From Bacteroidia bacterium (GTDB lineage Bacteria > Bacteroidota > Bacteroidia > Chitinophagales > UBA2359): a DNA stretch of 64,000 nt. Shown here piece by piece: positions 9,211-18,244 of the stretch. The notes under the pieces were generated by a model, which was given only the letters and a program-made list of their open reading frames with translations, made no database searches and was not told where the DNA came from. A program made the position numbers and the translations under genes. Positions within the stretch are counted from its first letter, which is position 1. The number at the start of each line of letters is the position of its first letter. Location of the stretch: contig JAUHXA010000015.1 in NCBI GenBank assembly GCA_030427245.1, positions 1-64,000 on the forward strand, written 5' to 3'.

Positions 9211-12030
9211 CTAAAACGGCAAAGGCTCATCATTCCTCCCCACATCTCCATCATTCATCCTCGACTCACGAGTAATAATTTCCCCCAAAGGAGCCAAACC
9301 GTCCAAAGATTGGTCTAAGCTGCTAAAATCTTCAAACTTGGTGAATTGAGGAATAAAACGCAGTTTCACCGTATCCAAAGCACCATTTCTGTGTTTCGAG
9401 ACAATCAATTCCGTTACCCCTTTTGTTGGATTGCCATCTTCGTCTTGGTCTAACCCATAATATTCAGGTCGATATATAAACATCACAATATCCGCATCCT
9501 GTTCTATGGCTCCTGAGTTATGAACTATGAAATTATTGGAAAGGAAGTTGTGGTGTTTCTCAACATGTAGGTCATAGGTAGGTTCAGTACCGACATATTT
9601 AATGGACTTGATTTTTTCCCATTTTACATCGCTCTCTGCGTATTTTCTCAAATTTTCATCCTCTAGAATACTCGAAACCTTAGACAATCTATTTCTTGAA
9701 ATATTGGATTTATAAAGTGCAGTTCCACAATATTGCATTCCTAATGCTTTTTGAAAGGTACGCTCTGTAAAACCTTTATTTTTACGAGTAACTTTTATTG
9801 TTTTCCAAAGTATCTTAGGAATAATGTCTGTATTTGGATTGTGAGTTTTTTGATTTGTAATTTCAACAAGTTTATTAAGAGTATCTGCTTTTACTCCAAA
9901 AACACCTATTTTTTCCGCATATTTTAAAATATTTACCTTATTGCTAATAGTAAGCATGTAATTAATTCGATAATTACCTTTTTGTCCTTTTCTTATCGCA
10001 CTTTGAATACCAAAACGAAGTAAAAGTTGCTTTAAGCCCATAATTAATTCATAAGAATTGGAACTATAAAGCAATAGTGAGCTTCCCCTTGTTTTGGTTC
10101 TGATATGGACACAACCATCAGTAGACCACAAATGACTAATAAACAATGCTAATTGCCTTTCATTACATTTGAAAATTTCTCTGGGAATTGTTTTCTCATA
10201 AGACCGACCTTTCTTCATCCCTAACTTATGCAGCAATTTTACAAAAGGATGATGCCGATTATGGGTTAATTGGTAAGGTGAAGGAATATAAACATGTTGG
10301 CAAGTTTTTGAGTTTCTGTCATCCACTACTCTAGGTTCTATCCCCCAAAGGTTCTTTGCACAATTAGCCACAATTTCTAGTGAATTATGGTCTTGACTTG
10401 TATAATGAATAGGTTGTCGAGGAGCATAACACCCATCTCCAAGCATGTGAGCTAATAGGATAATTTCTTCATTTTTAAGCGAGCTACCTTTAGTATGAGC
10501 AGGAATTGTAATCTCTCTAGCTGTTGCCAAACAATCGCCTTCTTTTAATTCCTCCAATTTCTTCCATCCTTCAACTGTCAAAAATGGGTGATTTGCACTC
10601 GCTTTAATTTTGAAGCCCGAACTCGTTGTCACCTCATACACCTTCTTTTTACCCGTTTCCCATACATCCAAACATTTAGCTCTTTGCAACTTCAAATTTT
10701 CGTCCAATGACAAAACTTCAAAGTTTTGCTTACCGACCAAATCTTTGACTTTTTTGTAGGTTCTTGTTCGGGGCAAATAAATCAAACTATCGCCAGTAAT
10801 GCACTCCCTCAAATCCGAAAGCTGCGGTCTTTTATCCCCACCTCTCGTCTCTACTGCACGACTCAACTGCGAAAGTGCAATCACAGGAACGTCCAATTCC
10901 TTTGCGATACTCTTCAAAGAACGAGAAATCAACGAAATCTCTTGCTCTCGGTTTCCGCTGCTTTTCGTATCACTTCCTCCGCCACTCATCAATTGAAGGT
11001 AGTCAATGATAATCAACTGAATATCGTGCTGCATTTTCAGTCGGCGACACTTCGCACGTAGTTCAAAAATGTTGATGGCAGGCGTATCGTCAATAAAAAT
11101 AGGAGCTTCCGCCAACTTATCCACTTTCGTAGTCAGTTCTACCCATTCATCGGGTCGCAAATCCCCCTTCTTCAATTTTTCGCTCGAAATACCCGTCTCC
11201 GAAGAAATCAAACGATTGACCAATTGAAGTGACGACATCTCCAAAGAAAACAAAGCCACACCTTTGCCAAAATCTACCGCCGCATTTCGGGCAATGTTCA
11301 GCGTCAAAGCCGTTTTACCCATTGCAGGACGAGCCGCAATAATCACCAAATCAGACTTTTGCCAACCCGAAGTCAACCTATCCAAGCCCACATAACCAGT
11401 CGGTACACCGACCACTCCATCTTGATGATCTTTGATGTTTTCAAGTTGCTTGAGAGCCTGCTGCACCAAATTGCCCATCGTATCATAGCTACGGCGCAGG
11501 TTTTGTTCGGTGATAGAGAATAGATTCTGCTCAGCTTTGTCCAGCAGGTCGAATACATCCGTCGTTTCTTCATAGGCATCCTTGATAACCATATTGGAAG
11601 TTTTAATCAACTCTCTAAGGATGTATCTTTCCGAAATGATGCGGGCATGATGTTCAATATTGGCAGTAGAACCGACTCTATTGGTGAGTTTGGTGACATA
11701 AAAAGGTCCTCCTACTTCCGCCAACTTGCCCATTTTGCGGAGTTGTTCGGTGACGGTGAGAATGTCGACAGGTTCCGACTTGCCAAACAAATCGTGAATC
11801 GCCTCAAAAATATGTTGATGTGCTTCGACATAAAAACTTTCAGGCTTCAAGATGTCAATGATTTCTGCCACCGCATCTTTGTCCAGCATCATGCCGCCTA
11901 AGACCACTTCCTCCAAATCTCGCGCCTGCGGAGGAAGTTTGTCAAAAACATAGTTGGATAAATCAGCGTCCCGCTTGCGGCTACCTAATTTACCCAATAC
12001 TGTTTTCATAGATTTTGGGGCATCTGCCAT
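9211..12030 (-). CDS. dnaB: Replicative DNA helicase DnaB, interrupted by an intein
   Basis: DnaB is the hexameric 5'-3' helicase that unwinds DNA at the replication fork. The precursor is 939 residues and the predicted spliced product is 510, the usual DnaB length. The N-terminal domain (DLEEVVLGGMMLDKDAV, about residues 35-130) is followed by the RecA-like domain with Walker A ARPAMGKT at 233-240, IIIDYLQLM as Walker B, and ALSQLSRAVETR. The intein sits inside the conserved SDLRE-SGAIEQDAD motif. I chose the ATG at 12030. A TTG 48 bp upstream is in frame, but the extra peptide does not look like DnaB. The gene is transcribed away from a DnaA-box cluster. Terminal residues include RNDEPLPF. 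Confidence 0.95.
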   Translation of the reverse strand: MADAPKSMKTVLGKLGSRKRDADLSNYVFDKLPPQARDLEEVVLGGMMLDKDAVAEIIDILKPESFYVEAHQHIFEAIHDLFGKSEPVDILTVTEQLRKMGKLAEVGGPFYVTKLTNRVGSTANIEHHARIISERYILRELIKTSNMVIKDAYEETTDVFDLLDKAEQNLFSITEQNLRRSYDTMGNLVQQALKQLENIKDHQDGVVGVPTGYVGLDRLTSGWQKSDLVIIAARPAMGKTALTLNIARNAAVDFGKGVALFSLEMSSLQLVNRLISSETGISSEKLKKGDLRPDEWVELTTKVDKLAEAPIFIDDTPAINIFELRAKCRRLKMQHDIQLIIIDYLQLMSGGGSDTKSSGNREQEISLISRSLKSIAKELDVPVIALSQLSRAVETRGGDKRPQLSDLRECITGDSLIYLPRTRTYKKVKDLVGKQNFEVLSLDENLKLQRAKCLDVWETGKKKVYEVTTSSGFKIKASANHPFLTVEGWKKLEELKEGDCLATAREITIPAHTKGSSLKNEEIILLAHMLGDGCYAPRQPIHYTSQDHNSLEIVANCAKNLWGIEPRVVDDRNSKTCQHVYIPSPYQLTHNRHHPFVKLLHKLGMKKGRSYEKTIPREIFKCNERQLALFISHLWSTDGCVHIRTKTRGSSLLLYSSNSYELIMGLKQLLLRFGIQSAIRKGQKGNYRINYMLTISNKVNILKYAEKIGVFGVKADTLNKLVEITNQKTHNPNTDIIPKILWKTIKVTRKNKGFTERTFQKALGMQYCGTALYKSNISRNRLSKVSSILEDENLRKYAESDVKWEKIKSIKYVGTEPTYDLHVEKHHNFLSNNFIVHNSGAIEQDADIVMFIYRPEYYGLDQDEDGNPTKGVTELIVSKHRNGALDTVKLRFIPQFTKFEDFSSLDQSLDGLAPLGEIITRESRMNDGDVGRNDEPLPF
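9517..10803 (-). other. DnaB intein with LAGLIDADG homing endonuclease (429 aa)
   Basis: The intein spans residues 410-838 of the DnaB precursor. It starts with Cys in CITGDSLIYL (splicing block A). Block B is ASANHPFLTVEGW, with the usual H. The C-terminal block is HNFLSNNFIVHN, followed by Ser as the first C-extein residue, so all residues needed for self-splicing are visible. Between the splicing halves are two LAGLIDADG-type motifs, LLAHMLGDG near 526 and LFISHLWSTDG near 633. Each keeps its acidic residue, so the homing endonuclease could be active. The N-terminal splicing block resembles known bacterial DnaB inteins such as the one from Synechocystis. Its position in the DLRE/SG motif is an established DnaB intein site. 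Confidence 0.95.
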
Positions 12031-12634
12031 TGTTTGTTTGTTTTGCAGTAAAAAATAATTTCCAGCTTCAATTTTCAAAAAAAATAAAAATCAAGTAATC
12101 TTTCATTTTAACTTCAATTTTCATTTTCATTCGTTGTTGAGCAAATGTAGCTTGAAAATCAATCAATAGTGAAAAAAAGCACGAAAAAATATCCACACAC
12201 TTCAAAACCTTAGCTACAAAGGCTTTGACCTACTTTTTATACTTCAACATATTGACTATCCACTTTGGTTCACGTTTATCCACATAGTTATCCACATTTA
12301 GACACTTTTGTGGATAAGTTATTTTTTGCAGTGGATAAGTTGTGTGTAAAAACATCGTCACAATTTTGTAAAAACCAGATTCTTATTTCGTAGTATTAGT
12401 TATTGGATATCTCTTACTTTCAAGATTAACAATGAATTTCTCGTTAATTGAATTATTGTTAAAAGAATGTACCTCATGCCTTTTGAAATCGATTATTTAA
12501 CTAAAAAAAATAACAAAACAGTATTTTAAAGCACAAAAAATTAGTATATTACTCTATAATTTACAAAAATACTTTGAATTGACTAATTTTTTTAGTATCT
12601 TGCAGGATAATTAATATTATTTGTATAGGACACC
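12031..12634. other. DnaA-box cluster and AT-rich region: candidate replication origin
   Basis: Perfect DnaA boxes TTATCCACA occur at 12276-12284 and 12288-12296, and its complement TGTGGATAA at 12309-12317. One-mismatch boxes lie at 12189-12197 (ATATCCACA) and 12330-12338 (AGTGGATAA), and a two-mismatch box at 12256-12264. All six fall within 150 bp. The next ~270 bp are strongly AT rich, as expected of a DNA unwinding element. Genes on both sides (dnaB and the S24 regulator) point away. No dnaA gene is in the window. The AT-rich side also carries a promoter for the regulator. Confidence 0.6.
12573..12603 (+). promoter_or_regulatory. Candidate promoter for the S24 regulator
   Basis: TTTG at 12573-12576 and TATCTTG at 12596-12602 are separated by 19 bp and resemble the Bacteroidota TTTG / TAnnTTTG pair. 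The ATG follows ~30 bp later. Confidence 0.45.
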
Positions 12635-13441
12635 ATGGAAACACATCAAAATCTGAAAAAAAATATTCGGATCATCCGAAAGTCAACAGACCTAAATCAA
12701 GAAAAGTTTGCTGCAAAAATTGGCATCAAACGCTCTAGGTTAGGTTCTTACGAAGAAGGAAGAGCAACGCCTAAGCCCGATGTTCTACAAAAAATTGCTG
12801 CAATTTATGGTTGTACGGTAGATGACTTATTATATGCCGACCTCAGCCAGTTGTCACCTGTTACTGCCACCAAAAATGGCATTCAAACAGATGTGTCAGG
12901 TCGTCGCTTGCAATTACGTACACTTACAATCACTGCCGACGAAAAAGGCAAGGAAATGATTGAGTGGGTGCCTCACAAAGAAGCCAAAGCGGGTTATCTA
13001 AATGGATATTCTGATCCTGACTATATTTCTACGTTGCCCAAATTTCACCTCCCTTTCCTTCCTTCAGATGCCTCTTATCGTGCTTTTGAAATCAAAGGGG
13101 ATTCTATGCAGCCGCTTCCTTCGGGTTCGGTTGTAATTGGTGAATTTGTCCAAGATTGGGAACATTCCATCAAAACGGGTAAGACCTACATCATTGTTTC
13201 TAAAAATGATGGAGTGGTTTACAAGCGGGTAGTCAATAATATTCACAAAGATGGTACGCTCTTTTTATATTCTGATAATGCCGAATACGAACCTTATATC
13301 ATTCATGCCAATGATGTGAAAGAAGTTTGGGTTGCCAAACGTTTCATTATCAATGAAGCGATTGCCATGGATAGTCTTTGGGATAAGATGTTTGCTCAGA
13401 TGGCCGCAATGCGGCAAGAATTGAAGGGCTTGAAGAATTGA
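12635..13441 (+). CDS. XRE-family repressor with LexA/S24 self-cleavage domain
   Basis: The protein has 268 residues. Residues ~8-65 are a helix-turn-helix of the Cro/CI type (IRIIRKSTDLNQEKFAAKIGIKRSRLGSYEEGRATPKPDVLQKIA). Residues ~110-235 are a peptidase S24 domain with a full set of autocleavage residues: Ala119-Gly120 in KEAKAGYLNG as scissile bond, Ser157 in IKGDSMQPLPSG, and Lys197 in VVYKRV. The Ser-Lys spacing of 40 is close to LexA. Family knowledge says such proteins repress operons until RecA-promoted cleavage. Whether this one senses DNA damage is an inference. A coiled C-terminal tail (MFAQMAAMRQELKGLKN) may aid oligomerisation. It is transcribed away from the candidate origin and ends in a strong terminator, so it is monocistronic. 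Confidence 0.88.
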   Translation: METHQNLKKNIRIIRKSTDLNQEKFAAKIGIKRSRLGSYEEGRATPKPDVLQKIAAIYGCTVDDLLYADLSQLSPVTATKNGIQTDVSGRRLQLRTLTITADEKGKEMIEWVPHKEAKAGYLNGYSDPDYISTLPKFHLPFLPSDASYRAFEIKGDSMQPLPSGSVVIGEFVQDWEHSIKTGKTYIIVSKNDGVVYKRVVNNIHKDGTLFLYSDNAEYEPYIIHANDVKEVWVAKRFIINEAIAMDSLWDKMFAQMAAMRQELKGLKN

Positions 13442-13465
13442 GAATCGAAGATACAATTAAACATA

Positions 13466-13505
13466 AAGGGGTAAATCAAAATTAGTTTGATTTGCCCCTT
13501 TTTTT
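13466..13505 (+). terminator. Rho-independent terminator after the S24 regulator
   Basis: GGGGTAAATCAAA pairs with TTTGATTTGCCCC around a 5-nt loop, with one mismatch, and is followed by seven Ts. Confidence 0.9.
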
Positions 13506-13583
13506 AAACACAAATCATTGAGTTTTACGTTTGAATTTGTACTTTGAATTTGAGTTTTACAAAAAAGCAGCACCTCTCAAAAT

Positions 13584-14699
13584 ATGACCAATCGCTTTCA
13601 CATCCTTTCCTTCGACATCCCCTACCCTGCTAACTATGGCGGAGTCATAGATGTGTTCTACAAACTCAAAACTCTCCACCAATTAGGCGTGAAAATCATC
13701 TTGCACTGCTTTCAATATGGAAATCGAAGCCAAGCTAAGGAACTGGAAAAATACTGTGAAGAAGTTCATTATTATCCTCGTCTAAATGAATTTCAAGGCT
13801 TTTCACTTCAATATCCCTACATCGTCTCCTCTCGCAAATCCGATGAATTACTGCAAAACCTGCAAAAAGACAATGCTCCCATTTTATTTGAAGGTTTGCA
13901 CACTTGTTACTATATAGACCATCCCAAATTGAAGTCTCGACAAAAATGGGTGCGAATGCACAATATTGAATGGGAATACTACCAAGCCCTTGCCGAATCG
14001 GAATCTAATGTATTGAAGAAGGTGTATTTCAAAATAGAATCCCAACTATTGAAGCGATTTGAGAAAAAACTGCAATATGCCCAAATCATTTTTGGCATTT
14101 CCCCCAACGACTGCAAATATTTACAAAACCATTTTGAGAATGTCCATTATTTACCTGCTTTTCACGCCAATGAAGAACTTCAAATCCGAACAGGAAAAGG
14201 CGATTACGCCCTTTACCACGGTAATTTGAGCGTCAATGAAAACCATCAAGCGGCAATGTTTTTGGTTAAAGAAGTATTTGAAGGAATGAATTATCCCCTT
14301 GTCATTGCAGGGAGTAACCCCAAAAAGGAACTGATTGAAGCTGTGAAAAAAAAGGTTTCTATCCAATTGGAAATTTTTCCGAGTGACGAACGATTGCTGC
14401 TATTGATTCAAGAAGCCCATATTCACATTCTTCCCACTTTTCAAGCTACGGGCATCAAATTAAAGTTGTTGAATGTGCTGTATAGTGGGCGGTTTTGTTT
14501 GGTGAACACACCAATGATTGCCAATACAGGTTTGCAGACTCTTTGCAATATTGCAGATTCGGCGGAAGAATTTTGGGAACAGATTAAAGTATTGAAGGAA
14601 CAGCATTTTTTGGAGAAAGATATTGATGTGCGTAGAGAAGTATTGAAGAAAGGATTTTCAAATAAGAAAGGGGGAGAGTTATTGCGGGGACTTTTGTAA
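13584..14699 (+). CDS. Glycosyltransferase, GT-B fold (family 4-like)
   Basis: The protein has 371 residues with no signal peptide. The start, FHILSFDIPYPANYGGVIDVFYKLKTLHQLG, is typical of the acceptor-binding domain of GT-B mannosyl/rhamnosyl-type transferases. Later motifs are KWVRMHNIEWEYY, FGISPNDCKYL, YALYHGNLSVNENHQAA and PLVIAGSNPKKEL, then HILPTFQATGIKLKLLNVLYSGRFCLVN near residues 285-310 in the donor-binding region. The acceptor and sugar are unknown. The gene is flanked upstream by the terminator of the S24 regulator. Downstream is an inverted-repeat element and then tRNA-Leu on the other strand. Confidence 0.8.
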   Translation: MTNRFHILSFDIPYPANYGGVIDVFYKLKTLHQLGVKIILHCFQYGNRSQAKELEKYCEEVHYYPRLNEFQGFSLQYPYIVSSRKSDELLQNLQKDNAPILFEGLHTCYYIDHPKLKSRQKWVRMHNIEWEYYQALAESESNVLKKVYFKIESQLLKRFEKKLQYAQIIFGISPNDCKYLQNHFENVHYLPAFHANEELQIRTGKGDYALYHGNLSVNENHQAAMFLVKEVFEGMNYPLVIAGSNPKKELIEAVKKKVSIQLEIFPSDERLLLLIQEAHIHILPTFQATGIKLKLLNVLYSGRFCLVNTPMIANTGLQTLCNIADSAEEFWEQIKVLKEQHFLEKDIDVRREVLKKGFSNKKGGELLRGLL

Positions 14700-14716
14700 G
14701 GGCAACAAGAATTTAT

Positions 14717-14790
14717 GGATTCGGAGGATTTTTTTCTTGGATAGTGCAGTACAGAACAAGCCGAAATTCTTCTGAATCCCCAATTCCTGT
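14717..14790. repeat. Imperfect inverted repeat, copy of a dispersed intergenic family
   Basis: GGATTCGGAGGATTTTT (14717-14733) is an imperfect inverse of AAATTCTTCTGAATCC (14764-14779), which continues into CCAATTCCTGTT. The same words recur, inverted or direct, at 51935-52033 and 62713-62742. Confidence 0.6.
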
Positions 14791-14810
14791 TCATTCTTAC
14801 ACCCAACAAA

Positions 14811-14846
14811 AAAAAAGCCTACCACAAAAATTGTGATAGGCTTTTC
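14811..14846 (-). terminator. Terminator downstream of tRNA-Leu
   Basis: AAAAGCCTACCACAA pairs with TTGTGATAGGCTTTT (one mismatch, 3-nt loop). On the minus strand it lies 16 nt past the tRNA 3' end and runs into Ts. Confidence 0.8.
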
Positions 14847-14861
14847 TATTATTTGGAATAG

Positions 14862-14945
14862 TACCCAGGGTGGGACTCGAACCCACACGAGTGTTACCTC
14901 ACTGGTGTTTGAGACCAGCGCGTCTACCAATTCCGCCACCTGGGC
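14862..14945 (-). tRNA. tRNA-Leu (anticodon CAA)
   Basis: On the minus strand the sequence folds as an 84-nt tRNA. It has acceptor GCCCAGG/CCTGGGT with discriminator A, a D-arm with GGTAGACGC, anticodon stem CTGGT/ACCAG with loop CTCAAAC (CAA reads UUG), and a long variable arm typical of class II leucine tRNAs. The T-arm is GTGGGTTCGAGTCCCAC. CCA is not encoded. Confidence 0.95.
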
Positions 14946-14959
14946 ATATTTGATGACTT

Positions 14960-14977
14960 ATCCCGAAACTTCGGGAT
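14960..14977. repeat. Short palindrome ATCCCGAA/TTCGGGAT
   Basis: An 8-bp perfect stem with a 2-nt loop lies 15 bp upstream of tRNA-Leu. It resembles the CCCGAG-type palindromes at 18000, 52032 and 61130. Confidence 0.55.
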
Positions 14978-15078
14978 TGAAGTAGATAATTCAAATAACT
15001 CTTAGTAAGATTAAAAAGTTCCTTTCTTATCTAATTCACCAAAAAATTAAGAACATTTTTGTAATTGAAATCACCTTT

Positions 15079-15606
15079 TCAATTAGGAGTCGCAAATTTA
15101 TTCAAAGATTCTCGAATACGCAACAAATATCGTCTTTTAAAATAATAATCTTTCACTTTTTTTAAATCTTCTTCATCCGACACACCTTCCACGTAATTTT
15201 CAAGGATAGAAGCAACACTTTCAAACAAACTTTCTTCAATTAATTCGACCTTTTTAGATATTTCTGCCAGTTTTGCCGTATCTGGCTCAAGTTGCAGTTC
15301 CATCAAAGCTTCGTTTACTTCCATCATTTCCATCAAAAACATTGGAGGTAAATTGACTTTTTCGCCTTCTTCTATCAATTCCTTACACTCCAATACATAC
15401 TTAATGCGGCTATCCAAACTTGAAAGCTTTTTGTAGGCTTTGTTGTTCATCGTTGACTTTTCCAAGACTTCATCTTGTTCGGCTTCTGAGGCTTGCACAA
15501 AAAAATCGGGATGATACTTACGACTGTATTCGTAGAACTTACGCTTTAGTTTTTTAGCATCAATTTTGAAGGTAATCGGGAGGTCGTAAAACTCAAAGTA
15601 ATTCAT
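15079..15606 (-). CDS. hscB: Fe-S cluster assembly co-chaperone HscB
   Basis: The 175-residue length matches HscB (about 170). The J domain fills residues 1-75, with the HPD motif at 32-34 (KYHPDFF) that stimulates Hsp70 ATPase. It is followed by NNKAYKKLSSLDSRIKYVLE, the usual HscB linker. The C-terminal helical bundle (PPMFLMEMMEVNEAL...) is the region that binds the IscU scaffold. The start codon overlaps the stop of the upstream membrane-protein gene by one base, giving translational coupling. HscA and IscU are not in the window. Confidence 0.9.
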   Translation of the reverse strand: MNYFEFYDLPITFKIDAKKLKRKFYEYSRKYHPDFFVQASEAEQDEVLEKSTMNNKAYKKLSSLDSRIKYVLECKELIEEGEKVNLPPMFLMEMMEVNEALMELQLEPDTAKLAEISKKVELIEESLFESVASILENYVEGVSDEEDLKKVKDYYFKRRYLLRIRESLNKFATPN

Positions 15607-16196
15607 TACGCCAAAGCAGGTTTGAACTTAGGACTGTAAAGCATTAAGTAACGCTCTTCACCTTCAGTTGTTCGCTCCTCTATATGAATACCTTTAGCAT
15701 ACCATTGCTTCAAAACCTCGCCCATTTTTTCAGCTTCATCTTGACCCGCCAACACAAAATTGAGGTCAAAGGATTCACCGTTTGCAGAAAAACTGATTTG
15801 GTTTCTGTCGCCTTTTTTAGGACTCATCAGACCACCATAACCATCGTAAATCACTGCCAAATCTTTGACATCTGCTAGATTGTAGTGGAATTTTCTGTCG
15901 ACACCTTCCAACTCAAATTCGATGGCATCAGAAGTCAAATTCAATTCACCTGCCTCTTCGTAGTTTTTGTGATACCATTTGTAGAAAAAGATAAAAGGTA
16001 TCAATACCATCAATGGAAAAATGAAGCTATTGCGGAACAATACAGGCGTATCTGTCATGTTCATGCTGTAATAGGCTGGGAAAAAACTCAATAGCAATAC
16101 AACCAAAAAAGTAGGAATGACCACTTTGAATAAGCCACTTGTACTTTCAACTTTGTCTGGTTTAGCGATTTCTGTGTGAAAACCTGTGCCTGCCAT
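15606..16196 (-). CDS. Membrane protein with PH-like cytosolic domain, function unknown
   Basis: The protein has 196 residues. Two hydrophobic segments, VVIPTFLVVLLLSFFPAYYS (~25-45) and FIFPLMVLIPFIFFY (~58-73), are followed by a soluble beta-rich domain (LTSDAIEFELEGVDRKFHYNLADVKDLAVIYDG...). That arrangement recalls bacterial PH-domain membrane proteins. I do not recognise a named family. Its stop overlaps the hscB start (TAATG), so the two are co-translated on the minus strand. Confidence 0.75.
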   Translation of the reverse strand: MAGTGFHTEIAKPDKVESTSGLFKVVIPTFLVVLLLSFFPAYYSMNMTDTPVLFRNSFIFPLMVLIPFIFFYKWYHKNYEEAGELNLTSDAIEFELEGVDRKFHYNLADVKDLAVIYDGYGGLMSPKKGDRNQISFSANGESFDLNFVLAGQDEAEKMGEVLKQWYAKGIHIEERTTEGEERYLMLYSPKFKPALA

Positions 16197-16398
16197 AATT
16201 AATGGATGATTGGTTATAAAAAAAGTAAATTTGAAGATGCAAATATAAGGTTAAAAGGGAAAATTTGAAGCATTACTATTAAAAATCCTTTTGCAATCTT
16301 AATTTCTCTTTACAAAACCTTTTGCAATCACATAAACCTAATCGAAATAGATAGGTTATTCCTATAGAACTTCTATTTCCATCATTGCAGACAATCTT

Positions 16399-17685
16399 AT
16401 GATAAAAATCAAGAATAAACTCTTAGCCATCTATCGTGCTACCATCACCAGCATTGCCTTTTATCCCAGTATTATTGCTTCAGGTGGTTTTATTACCGTA
16501 TTTATTATTACCTTATTACGCAATTATGGGATTACTGATGGTGTCATTGATTTTTTACCTAAAGCACTTTTAGTACAAGACATAGACACTGCACGTACCT
16601 CATTGAGCATTATCATTGGAGGAGTCTTCAGTCTCACCGTATTCAGTTTTTCGATGGTCATGGTAGTACTGAATCAAGCCGCAAGCAGCTTCTCCCCTCG
16701 CCTACTACCGGGATTGATTTCCAACAAGCGCCACCAAATTGTATTGGGTGTTTACATAGGCACATTGGTTTACTGCATTTTTACCCTCATCAGCATCTCC
16801 CCCAACAGAGCCGAATATAAACTTGACGAAGTGGCTATTTTATACGCCATTCTGCTATGTATCATTTGCTTAGGTCTATTTGTATATTTCATCCACTCCA
16901 TTTCACAAGAAGTTCAAATCAGCAATATTCTCCGCAAAATTTTTCGCGATACCAAAACACAACTCCAAAAACTTTCAGAAAAAGAAAGCCGACAAACGGA
17001 CCGAACATCCAACACCGATGATTGGCAAGAACTATGTGGTACAGAAACAGGCTATTTTCAAGATTTTTCCCACCAACCCCTTATAGAATTAGCCGAAAAA
17101 CACAATACCATTTTCTACATCATCCCTCCAAAAGGTATGTTTGTTTTGGAGAAAATGCCCATCCTAAAGTCCAAGCAAAAACTTGATGAGGAAACCATAC
17201 AAGAAGCCATTTCCTGCCTTCAATTTTCAAATACCGAACTCGTTGAAGAAAACTATGTGTTGGGCTTTAAGCAAATAACCGAAATCGCCGTAAAAGCCAT
17301 GTCGCCAGGTATCAACGATCCAGGCACGGCCATTATCGCTATTGACCACCTTACAGCCCTATTCGCTCACCGAATGAAAATAGACGATACCCAATCTTAC
17401 AAATCTGAAAATGGGGAAGTCTGCATCCAACTCCATGTAATAAATTTTAAATACTTGATATACAGCATATTTGCTGCTTTGCGCCAATACTGCAAACACG
17501 ATGCAATCATTGTTGAAAAACTCCTTATAGCCCTTCAATACTTACGACTTCAAGAGGGAGAAAAAGAAAGTTACCATGAAGTCATTGAAGAAGAAATAGC
17601 TACTCTACTAGCCGATGCCAACACCTCTATAAAAAATGAAAGAGACCTGCAAATGATTCATCAGGTTGCAAAAAATAAGTTTTGA
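16399..17685 (+). CDS. DUF2254 family membrane protein
   Basis: The protein has 428 residues. Four hydrophobic segments occupy the first ~180 residues. The DUF2254 signature is clear: SLTVFSFSMVMVVLNQAASSFSPRLLPGLI near residue 80, then QIVLGVYIGTLVYCIFTLISI. The soluble second half has VLGFKQITEIAVKAMSPGINDPGTAIIAIDHL near residue 295, also typical. Function is unknown. The family is membrane embedded and sometimes discussed as channel-like, which I cannot support here. It appears monocistronic. Confidence 0.9.
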   Translation: MIKIKNKLLAIYRATITSIAFYPSIIASGGFITVFIITLLRNYGITDGVIDFLPKALLVQDIDTARTSLSIIIGGVFSLTVFSFSMVMVVLNQAASSFSPRLLPGLISNKRHQIVLGVYIGTLVYCIFTLISISPNRAEYKLDEVAILYAILLCIICLGLFVYFIHSISQEVQISNILRKIFRDTKTQLQKLSEKESRQTDRTSNTDDWQELCGTETGYFQDFSHQPLIELAEKHNTIFYIIPPKGMFVLEKMPILKSKQKLDEETIQEAISCLQFSNTELVEENYVLGFKQITEIAVKAMSPGINDPGTAIIAIDHLTALFAHRMKIDDTQSYKSENGEVCIQLHVINFKYLIYSIFAALRQYCKHDAIIVEKLLIALQYLRLQEGEKESYHEVIEEEIATLLADANTSIKNERDLQMIHQVAKNKF

Positions 17686-18244
17686 TTGTCAGCTTTTTAA
17701 AAAGATGAAAAAATAATAACTATTCATGATATTTCAAAAAAAATCTCCTTTGAAATAATATGACAATTTAATGACAAAATATTTCTAACACCTTTATTTC
17801 TCAATAAAGCAAACCGTAGTAAACTCAATATCAAATACTTATCAAAAATTCCTTTCCTTTCTTTCTCCTCGCTTTTCCTTTCTCTATACTTCAAAGTGGA
17901 ATAATTCTTGATTGTGCTTCATCAAACTAATCGAAGTTTTTACCAAATGGTTAAAAATCAACAACCACCCAACTTCGCATCAAAAAATGAAATAACCTGC
18001 CCCAAGAACTCGGGGAGTAATATCGTCAAACCAAGCCACACCAACCACTAAACTTTCTTACCAAAAGGAAGAACTTACTTCAACCTACACCACTTCTCAA
18101 ACCTTTTGAGCAAATTAAGATGAAAAGCTCAAGTGAAAATTAAAATCCAAATAACTATCAATCAACCTTTGTTGATTTTTCATTCTGATTCTAATTTTCA
18201 TTCACAAATGTCCCTAATACTTAATAGCTATTGAAGTTTACATT
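17686..18244. other. 559-bp leader/intergenic region before the giant adhesin gene
   Basis: AT-rich, with no gene seen. It holds one CCCCAAGAACTCGGGG palindrome (18000-18015), a member of the dispersed short palindrome family. No clear promoter pair is visible. Confidence 0.5.

Noticed and set aside
12031-12078. N-terminal extension of DnaB from a TTG
   Set aside because: The added peptide does not resemble DnaB N-termini, and the ATG at 12030 gives the usual length.
14679-14939. 86-codon minus-strand open frame
   Set aside because: It lies across tRNA-Leu and its terminator; the apparent protein is translated tRNA.
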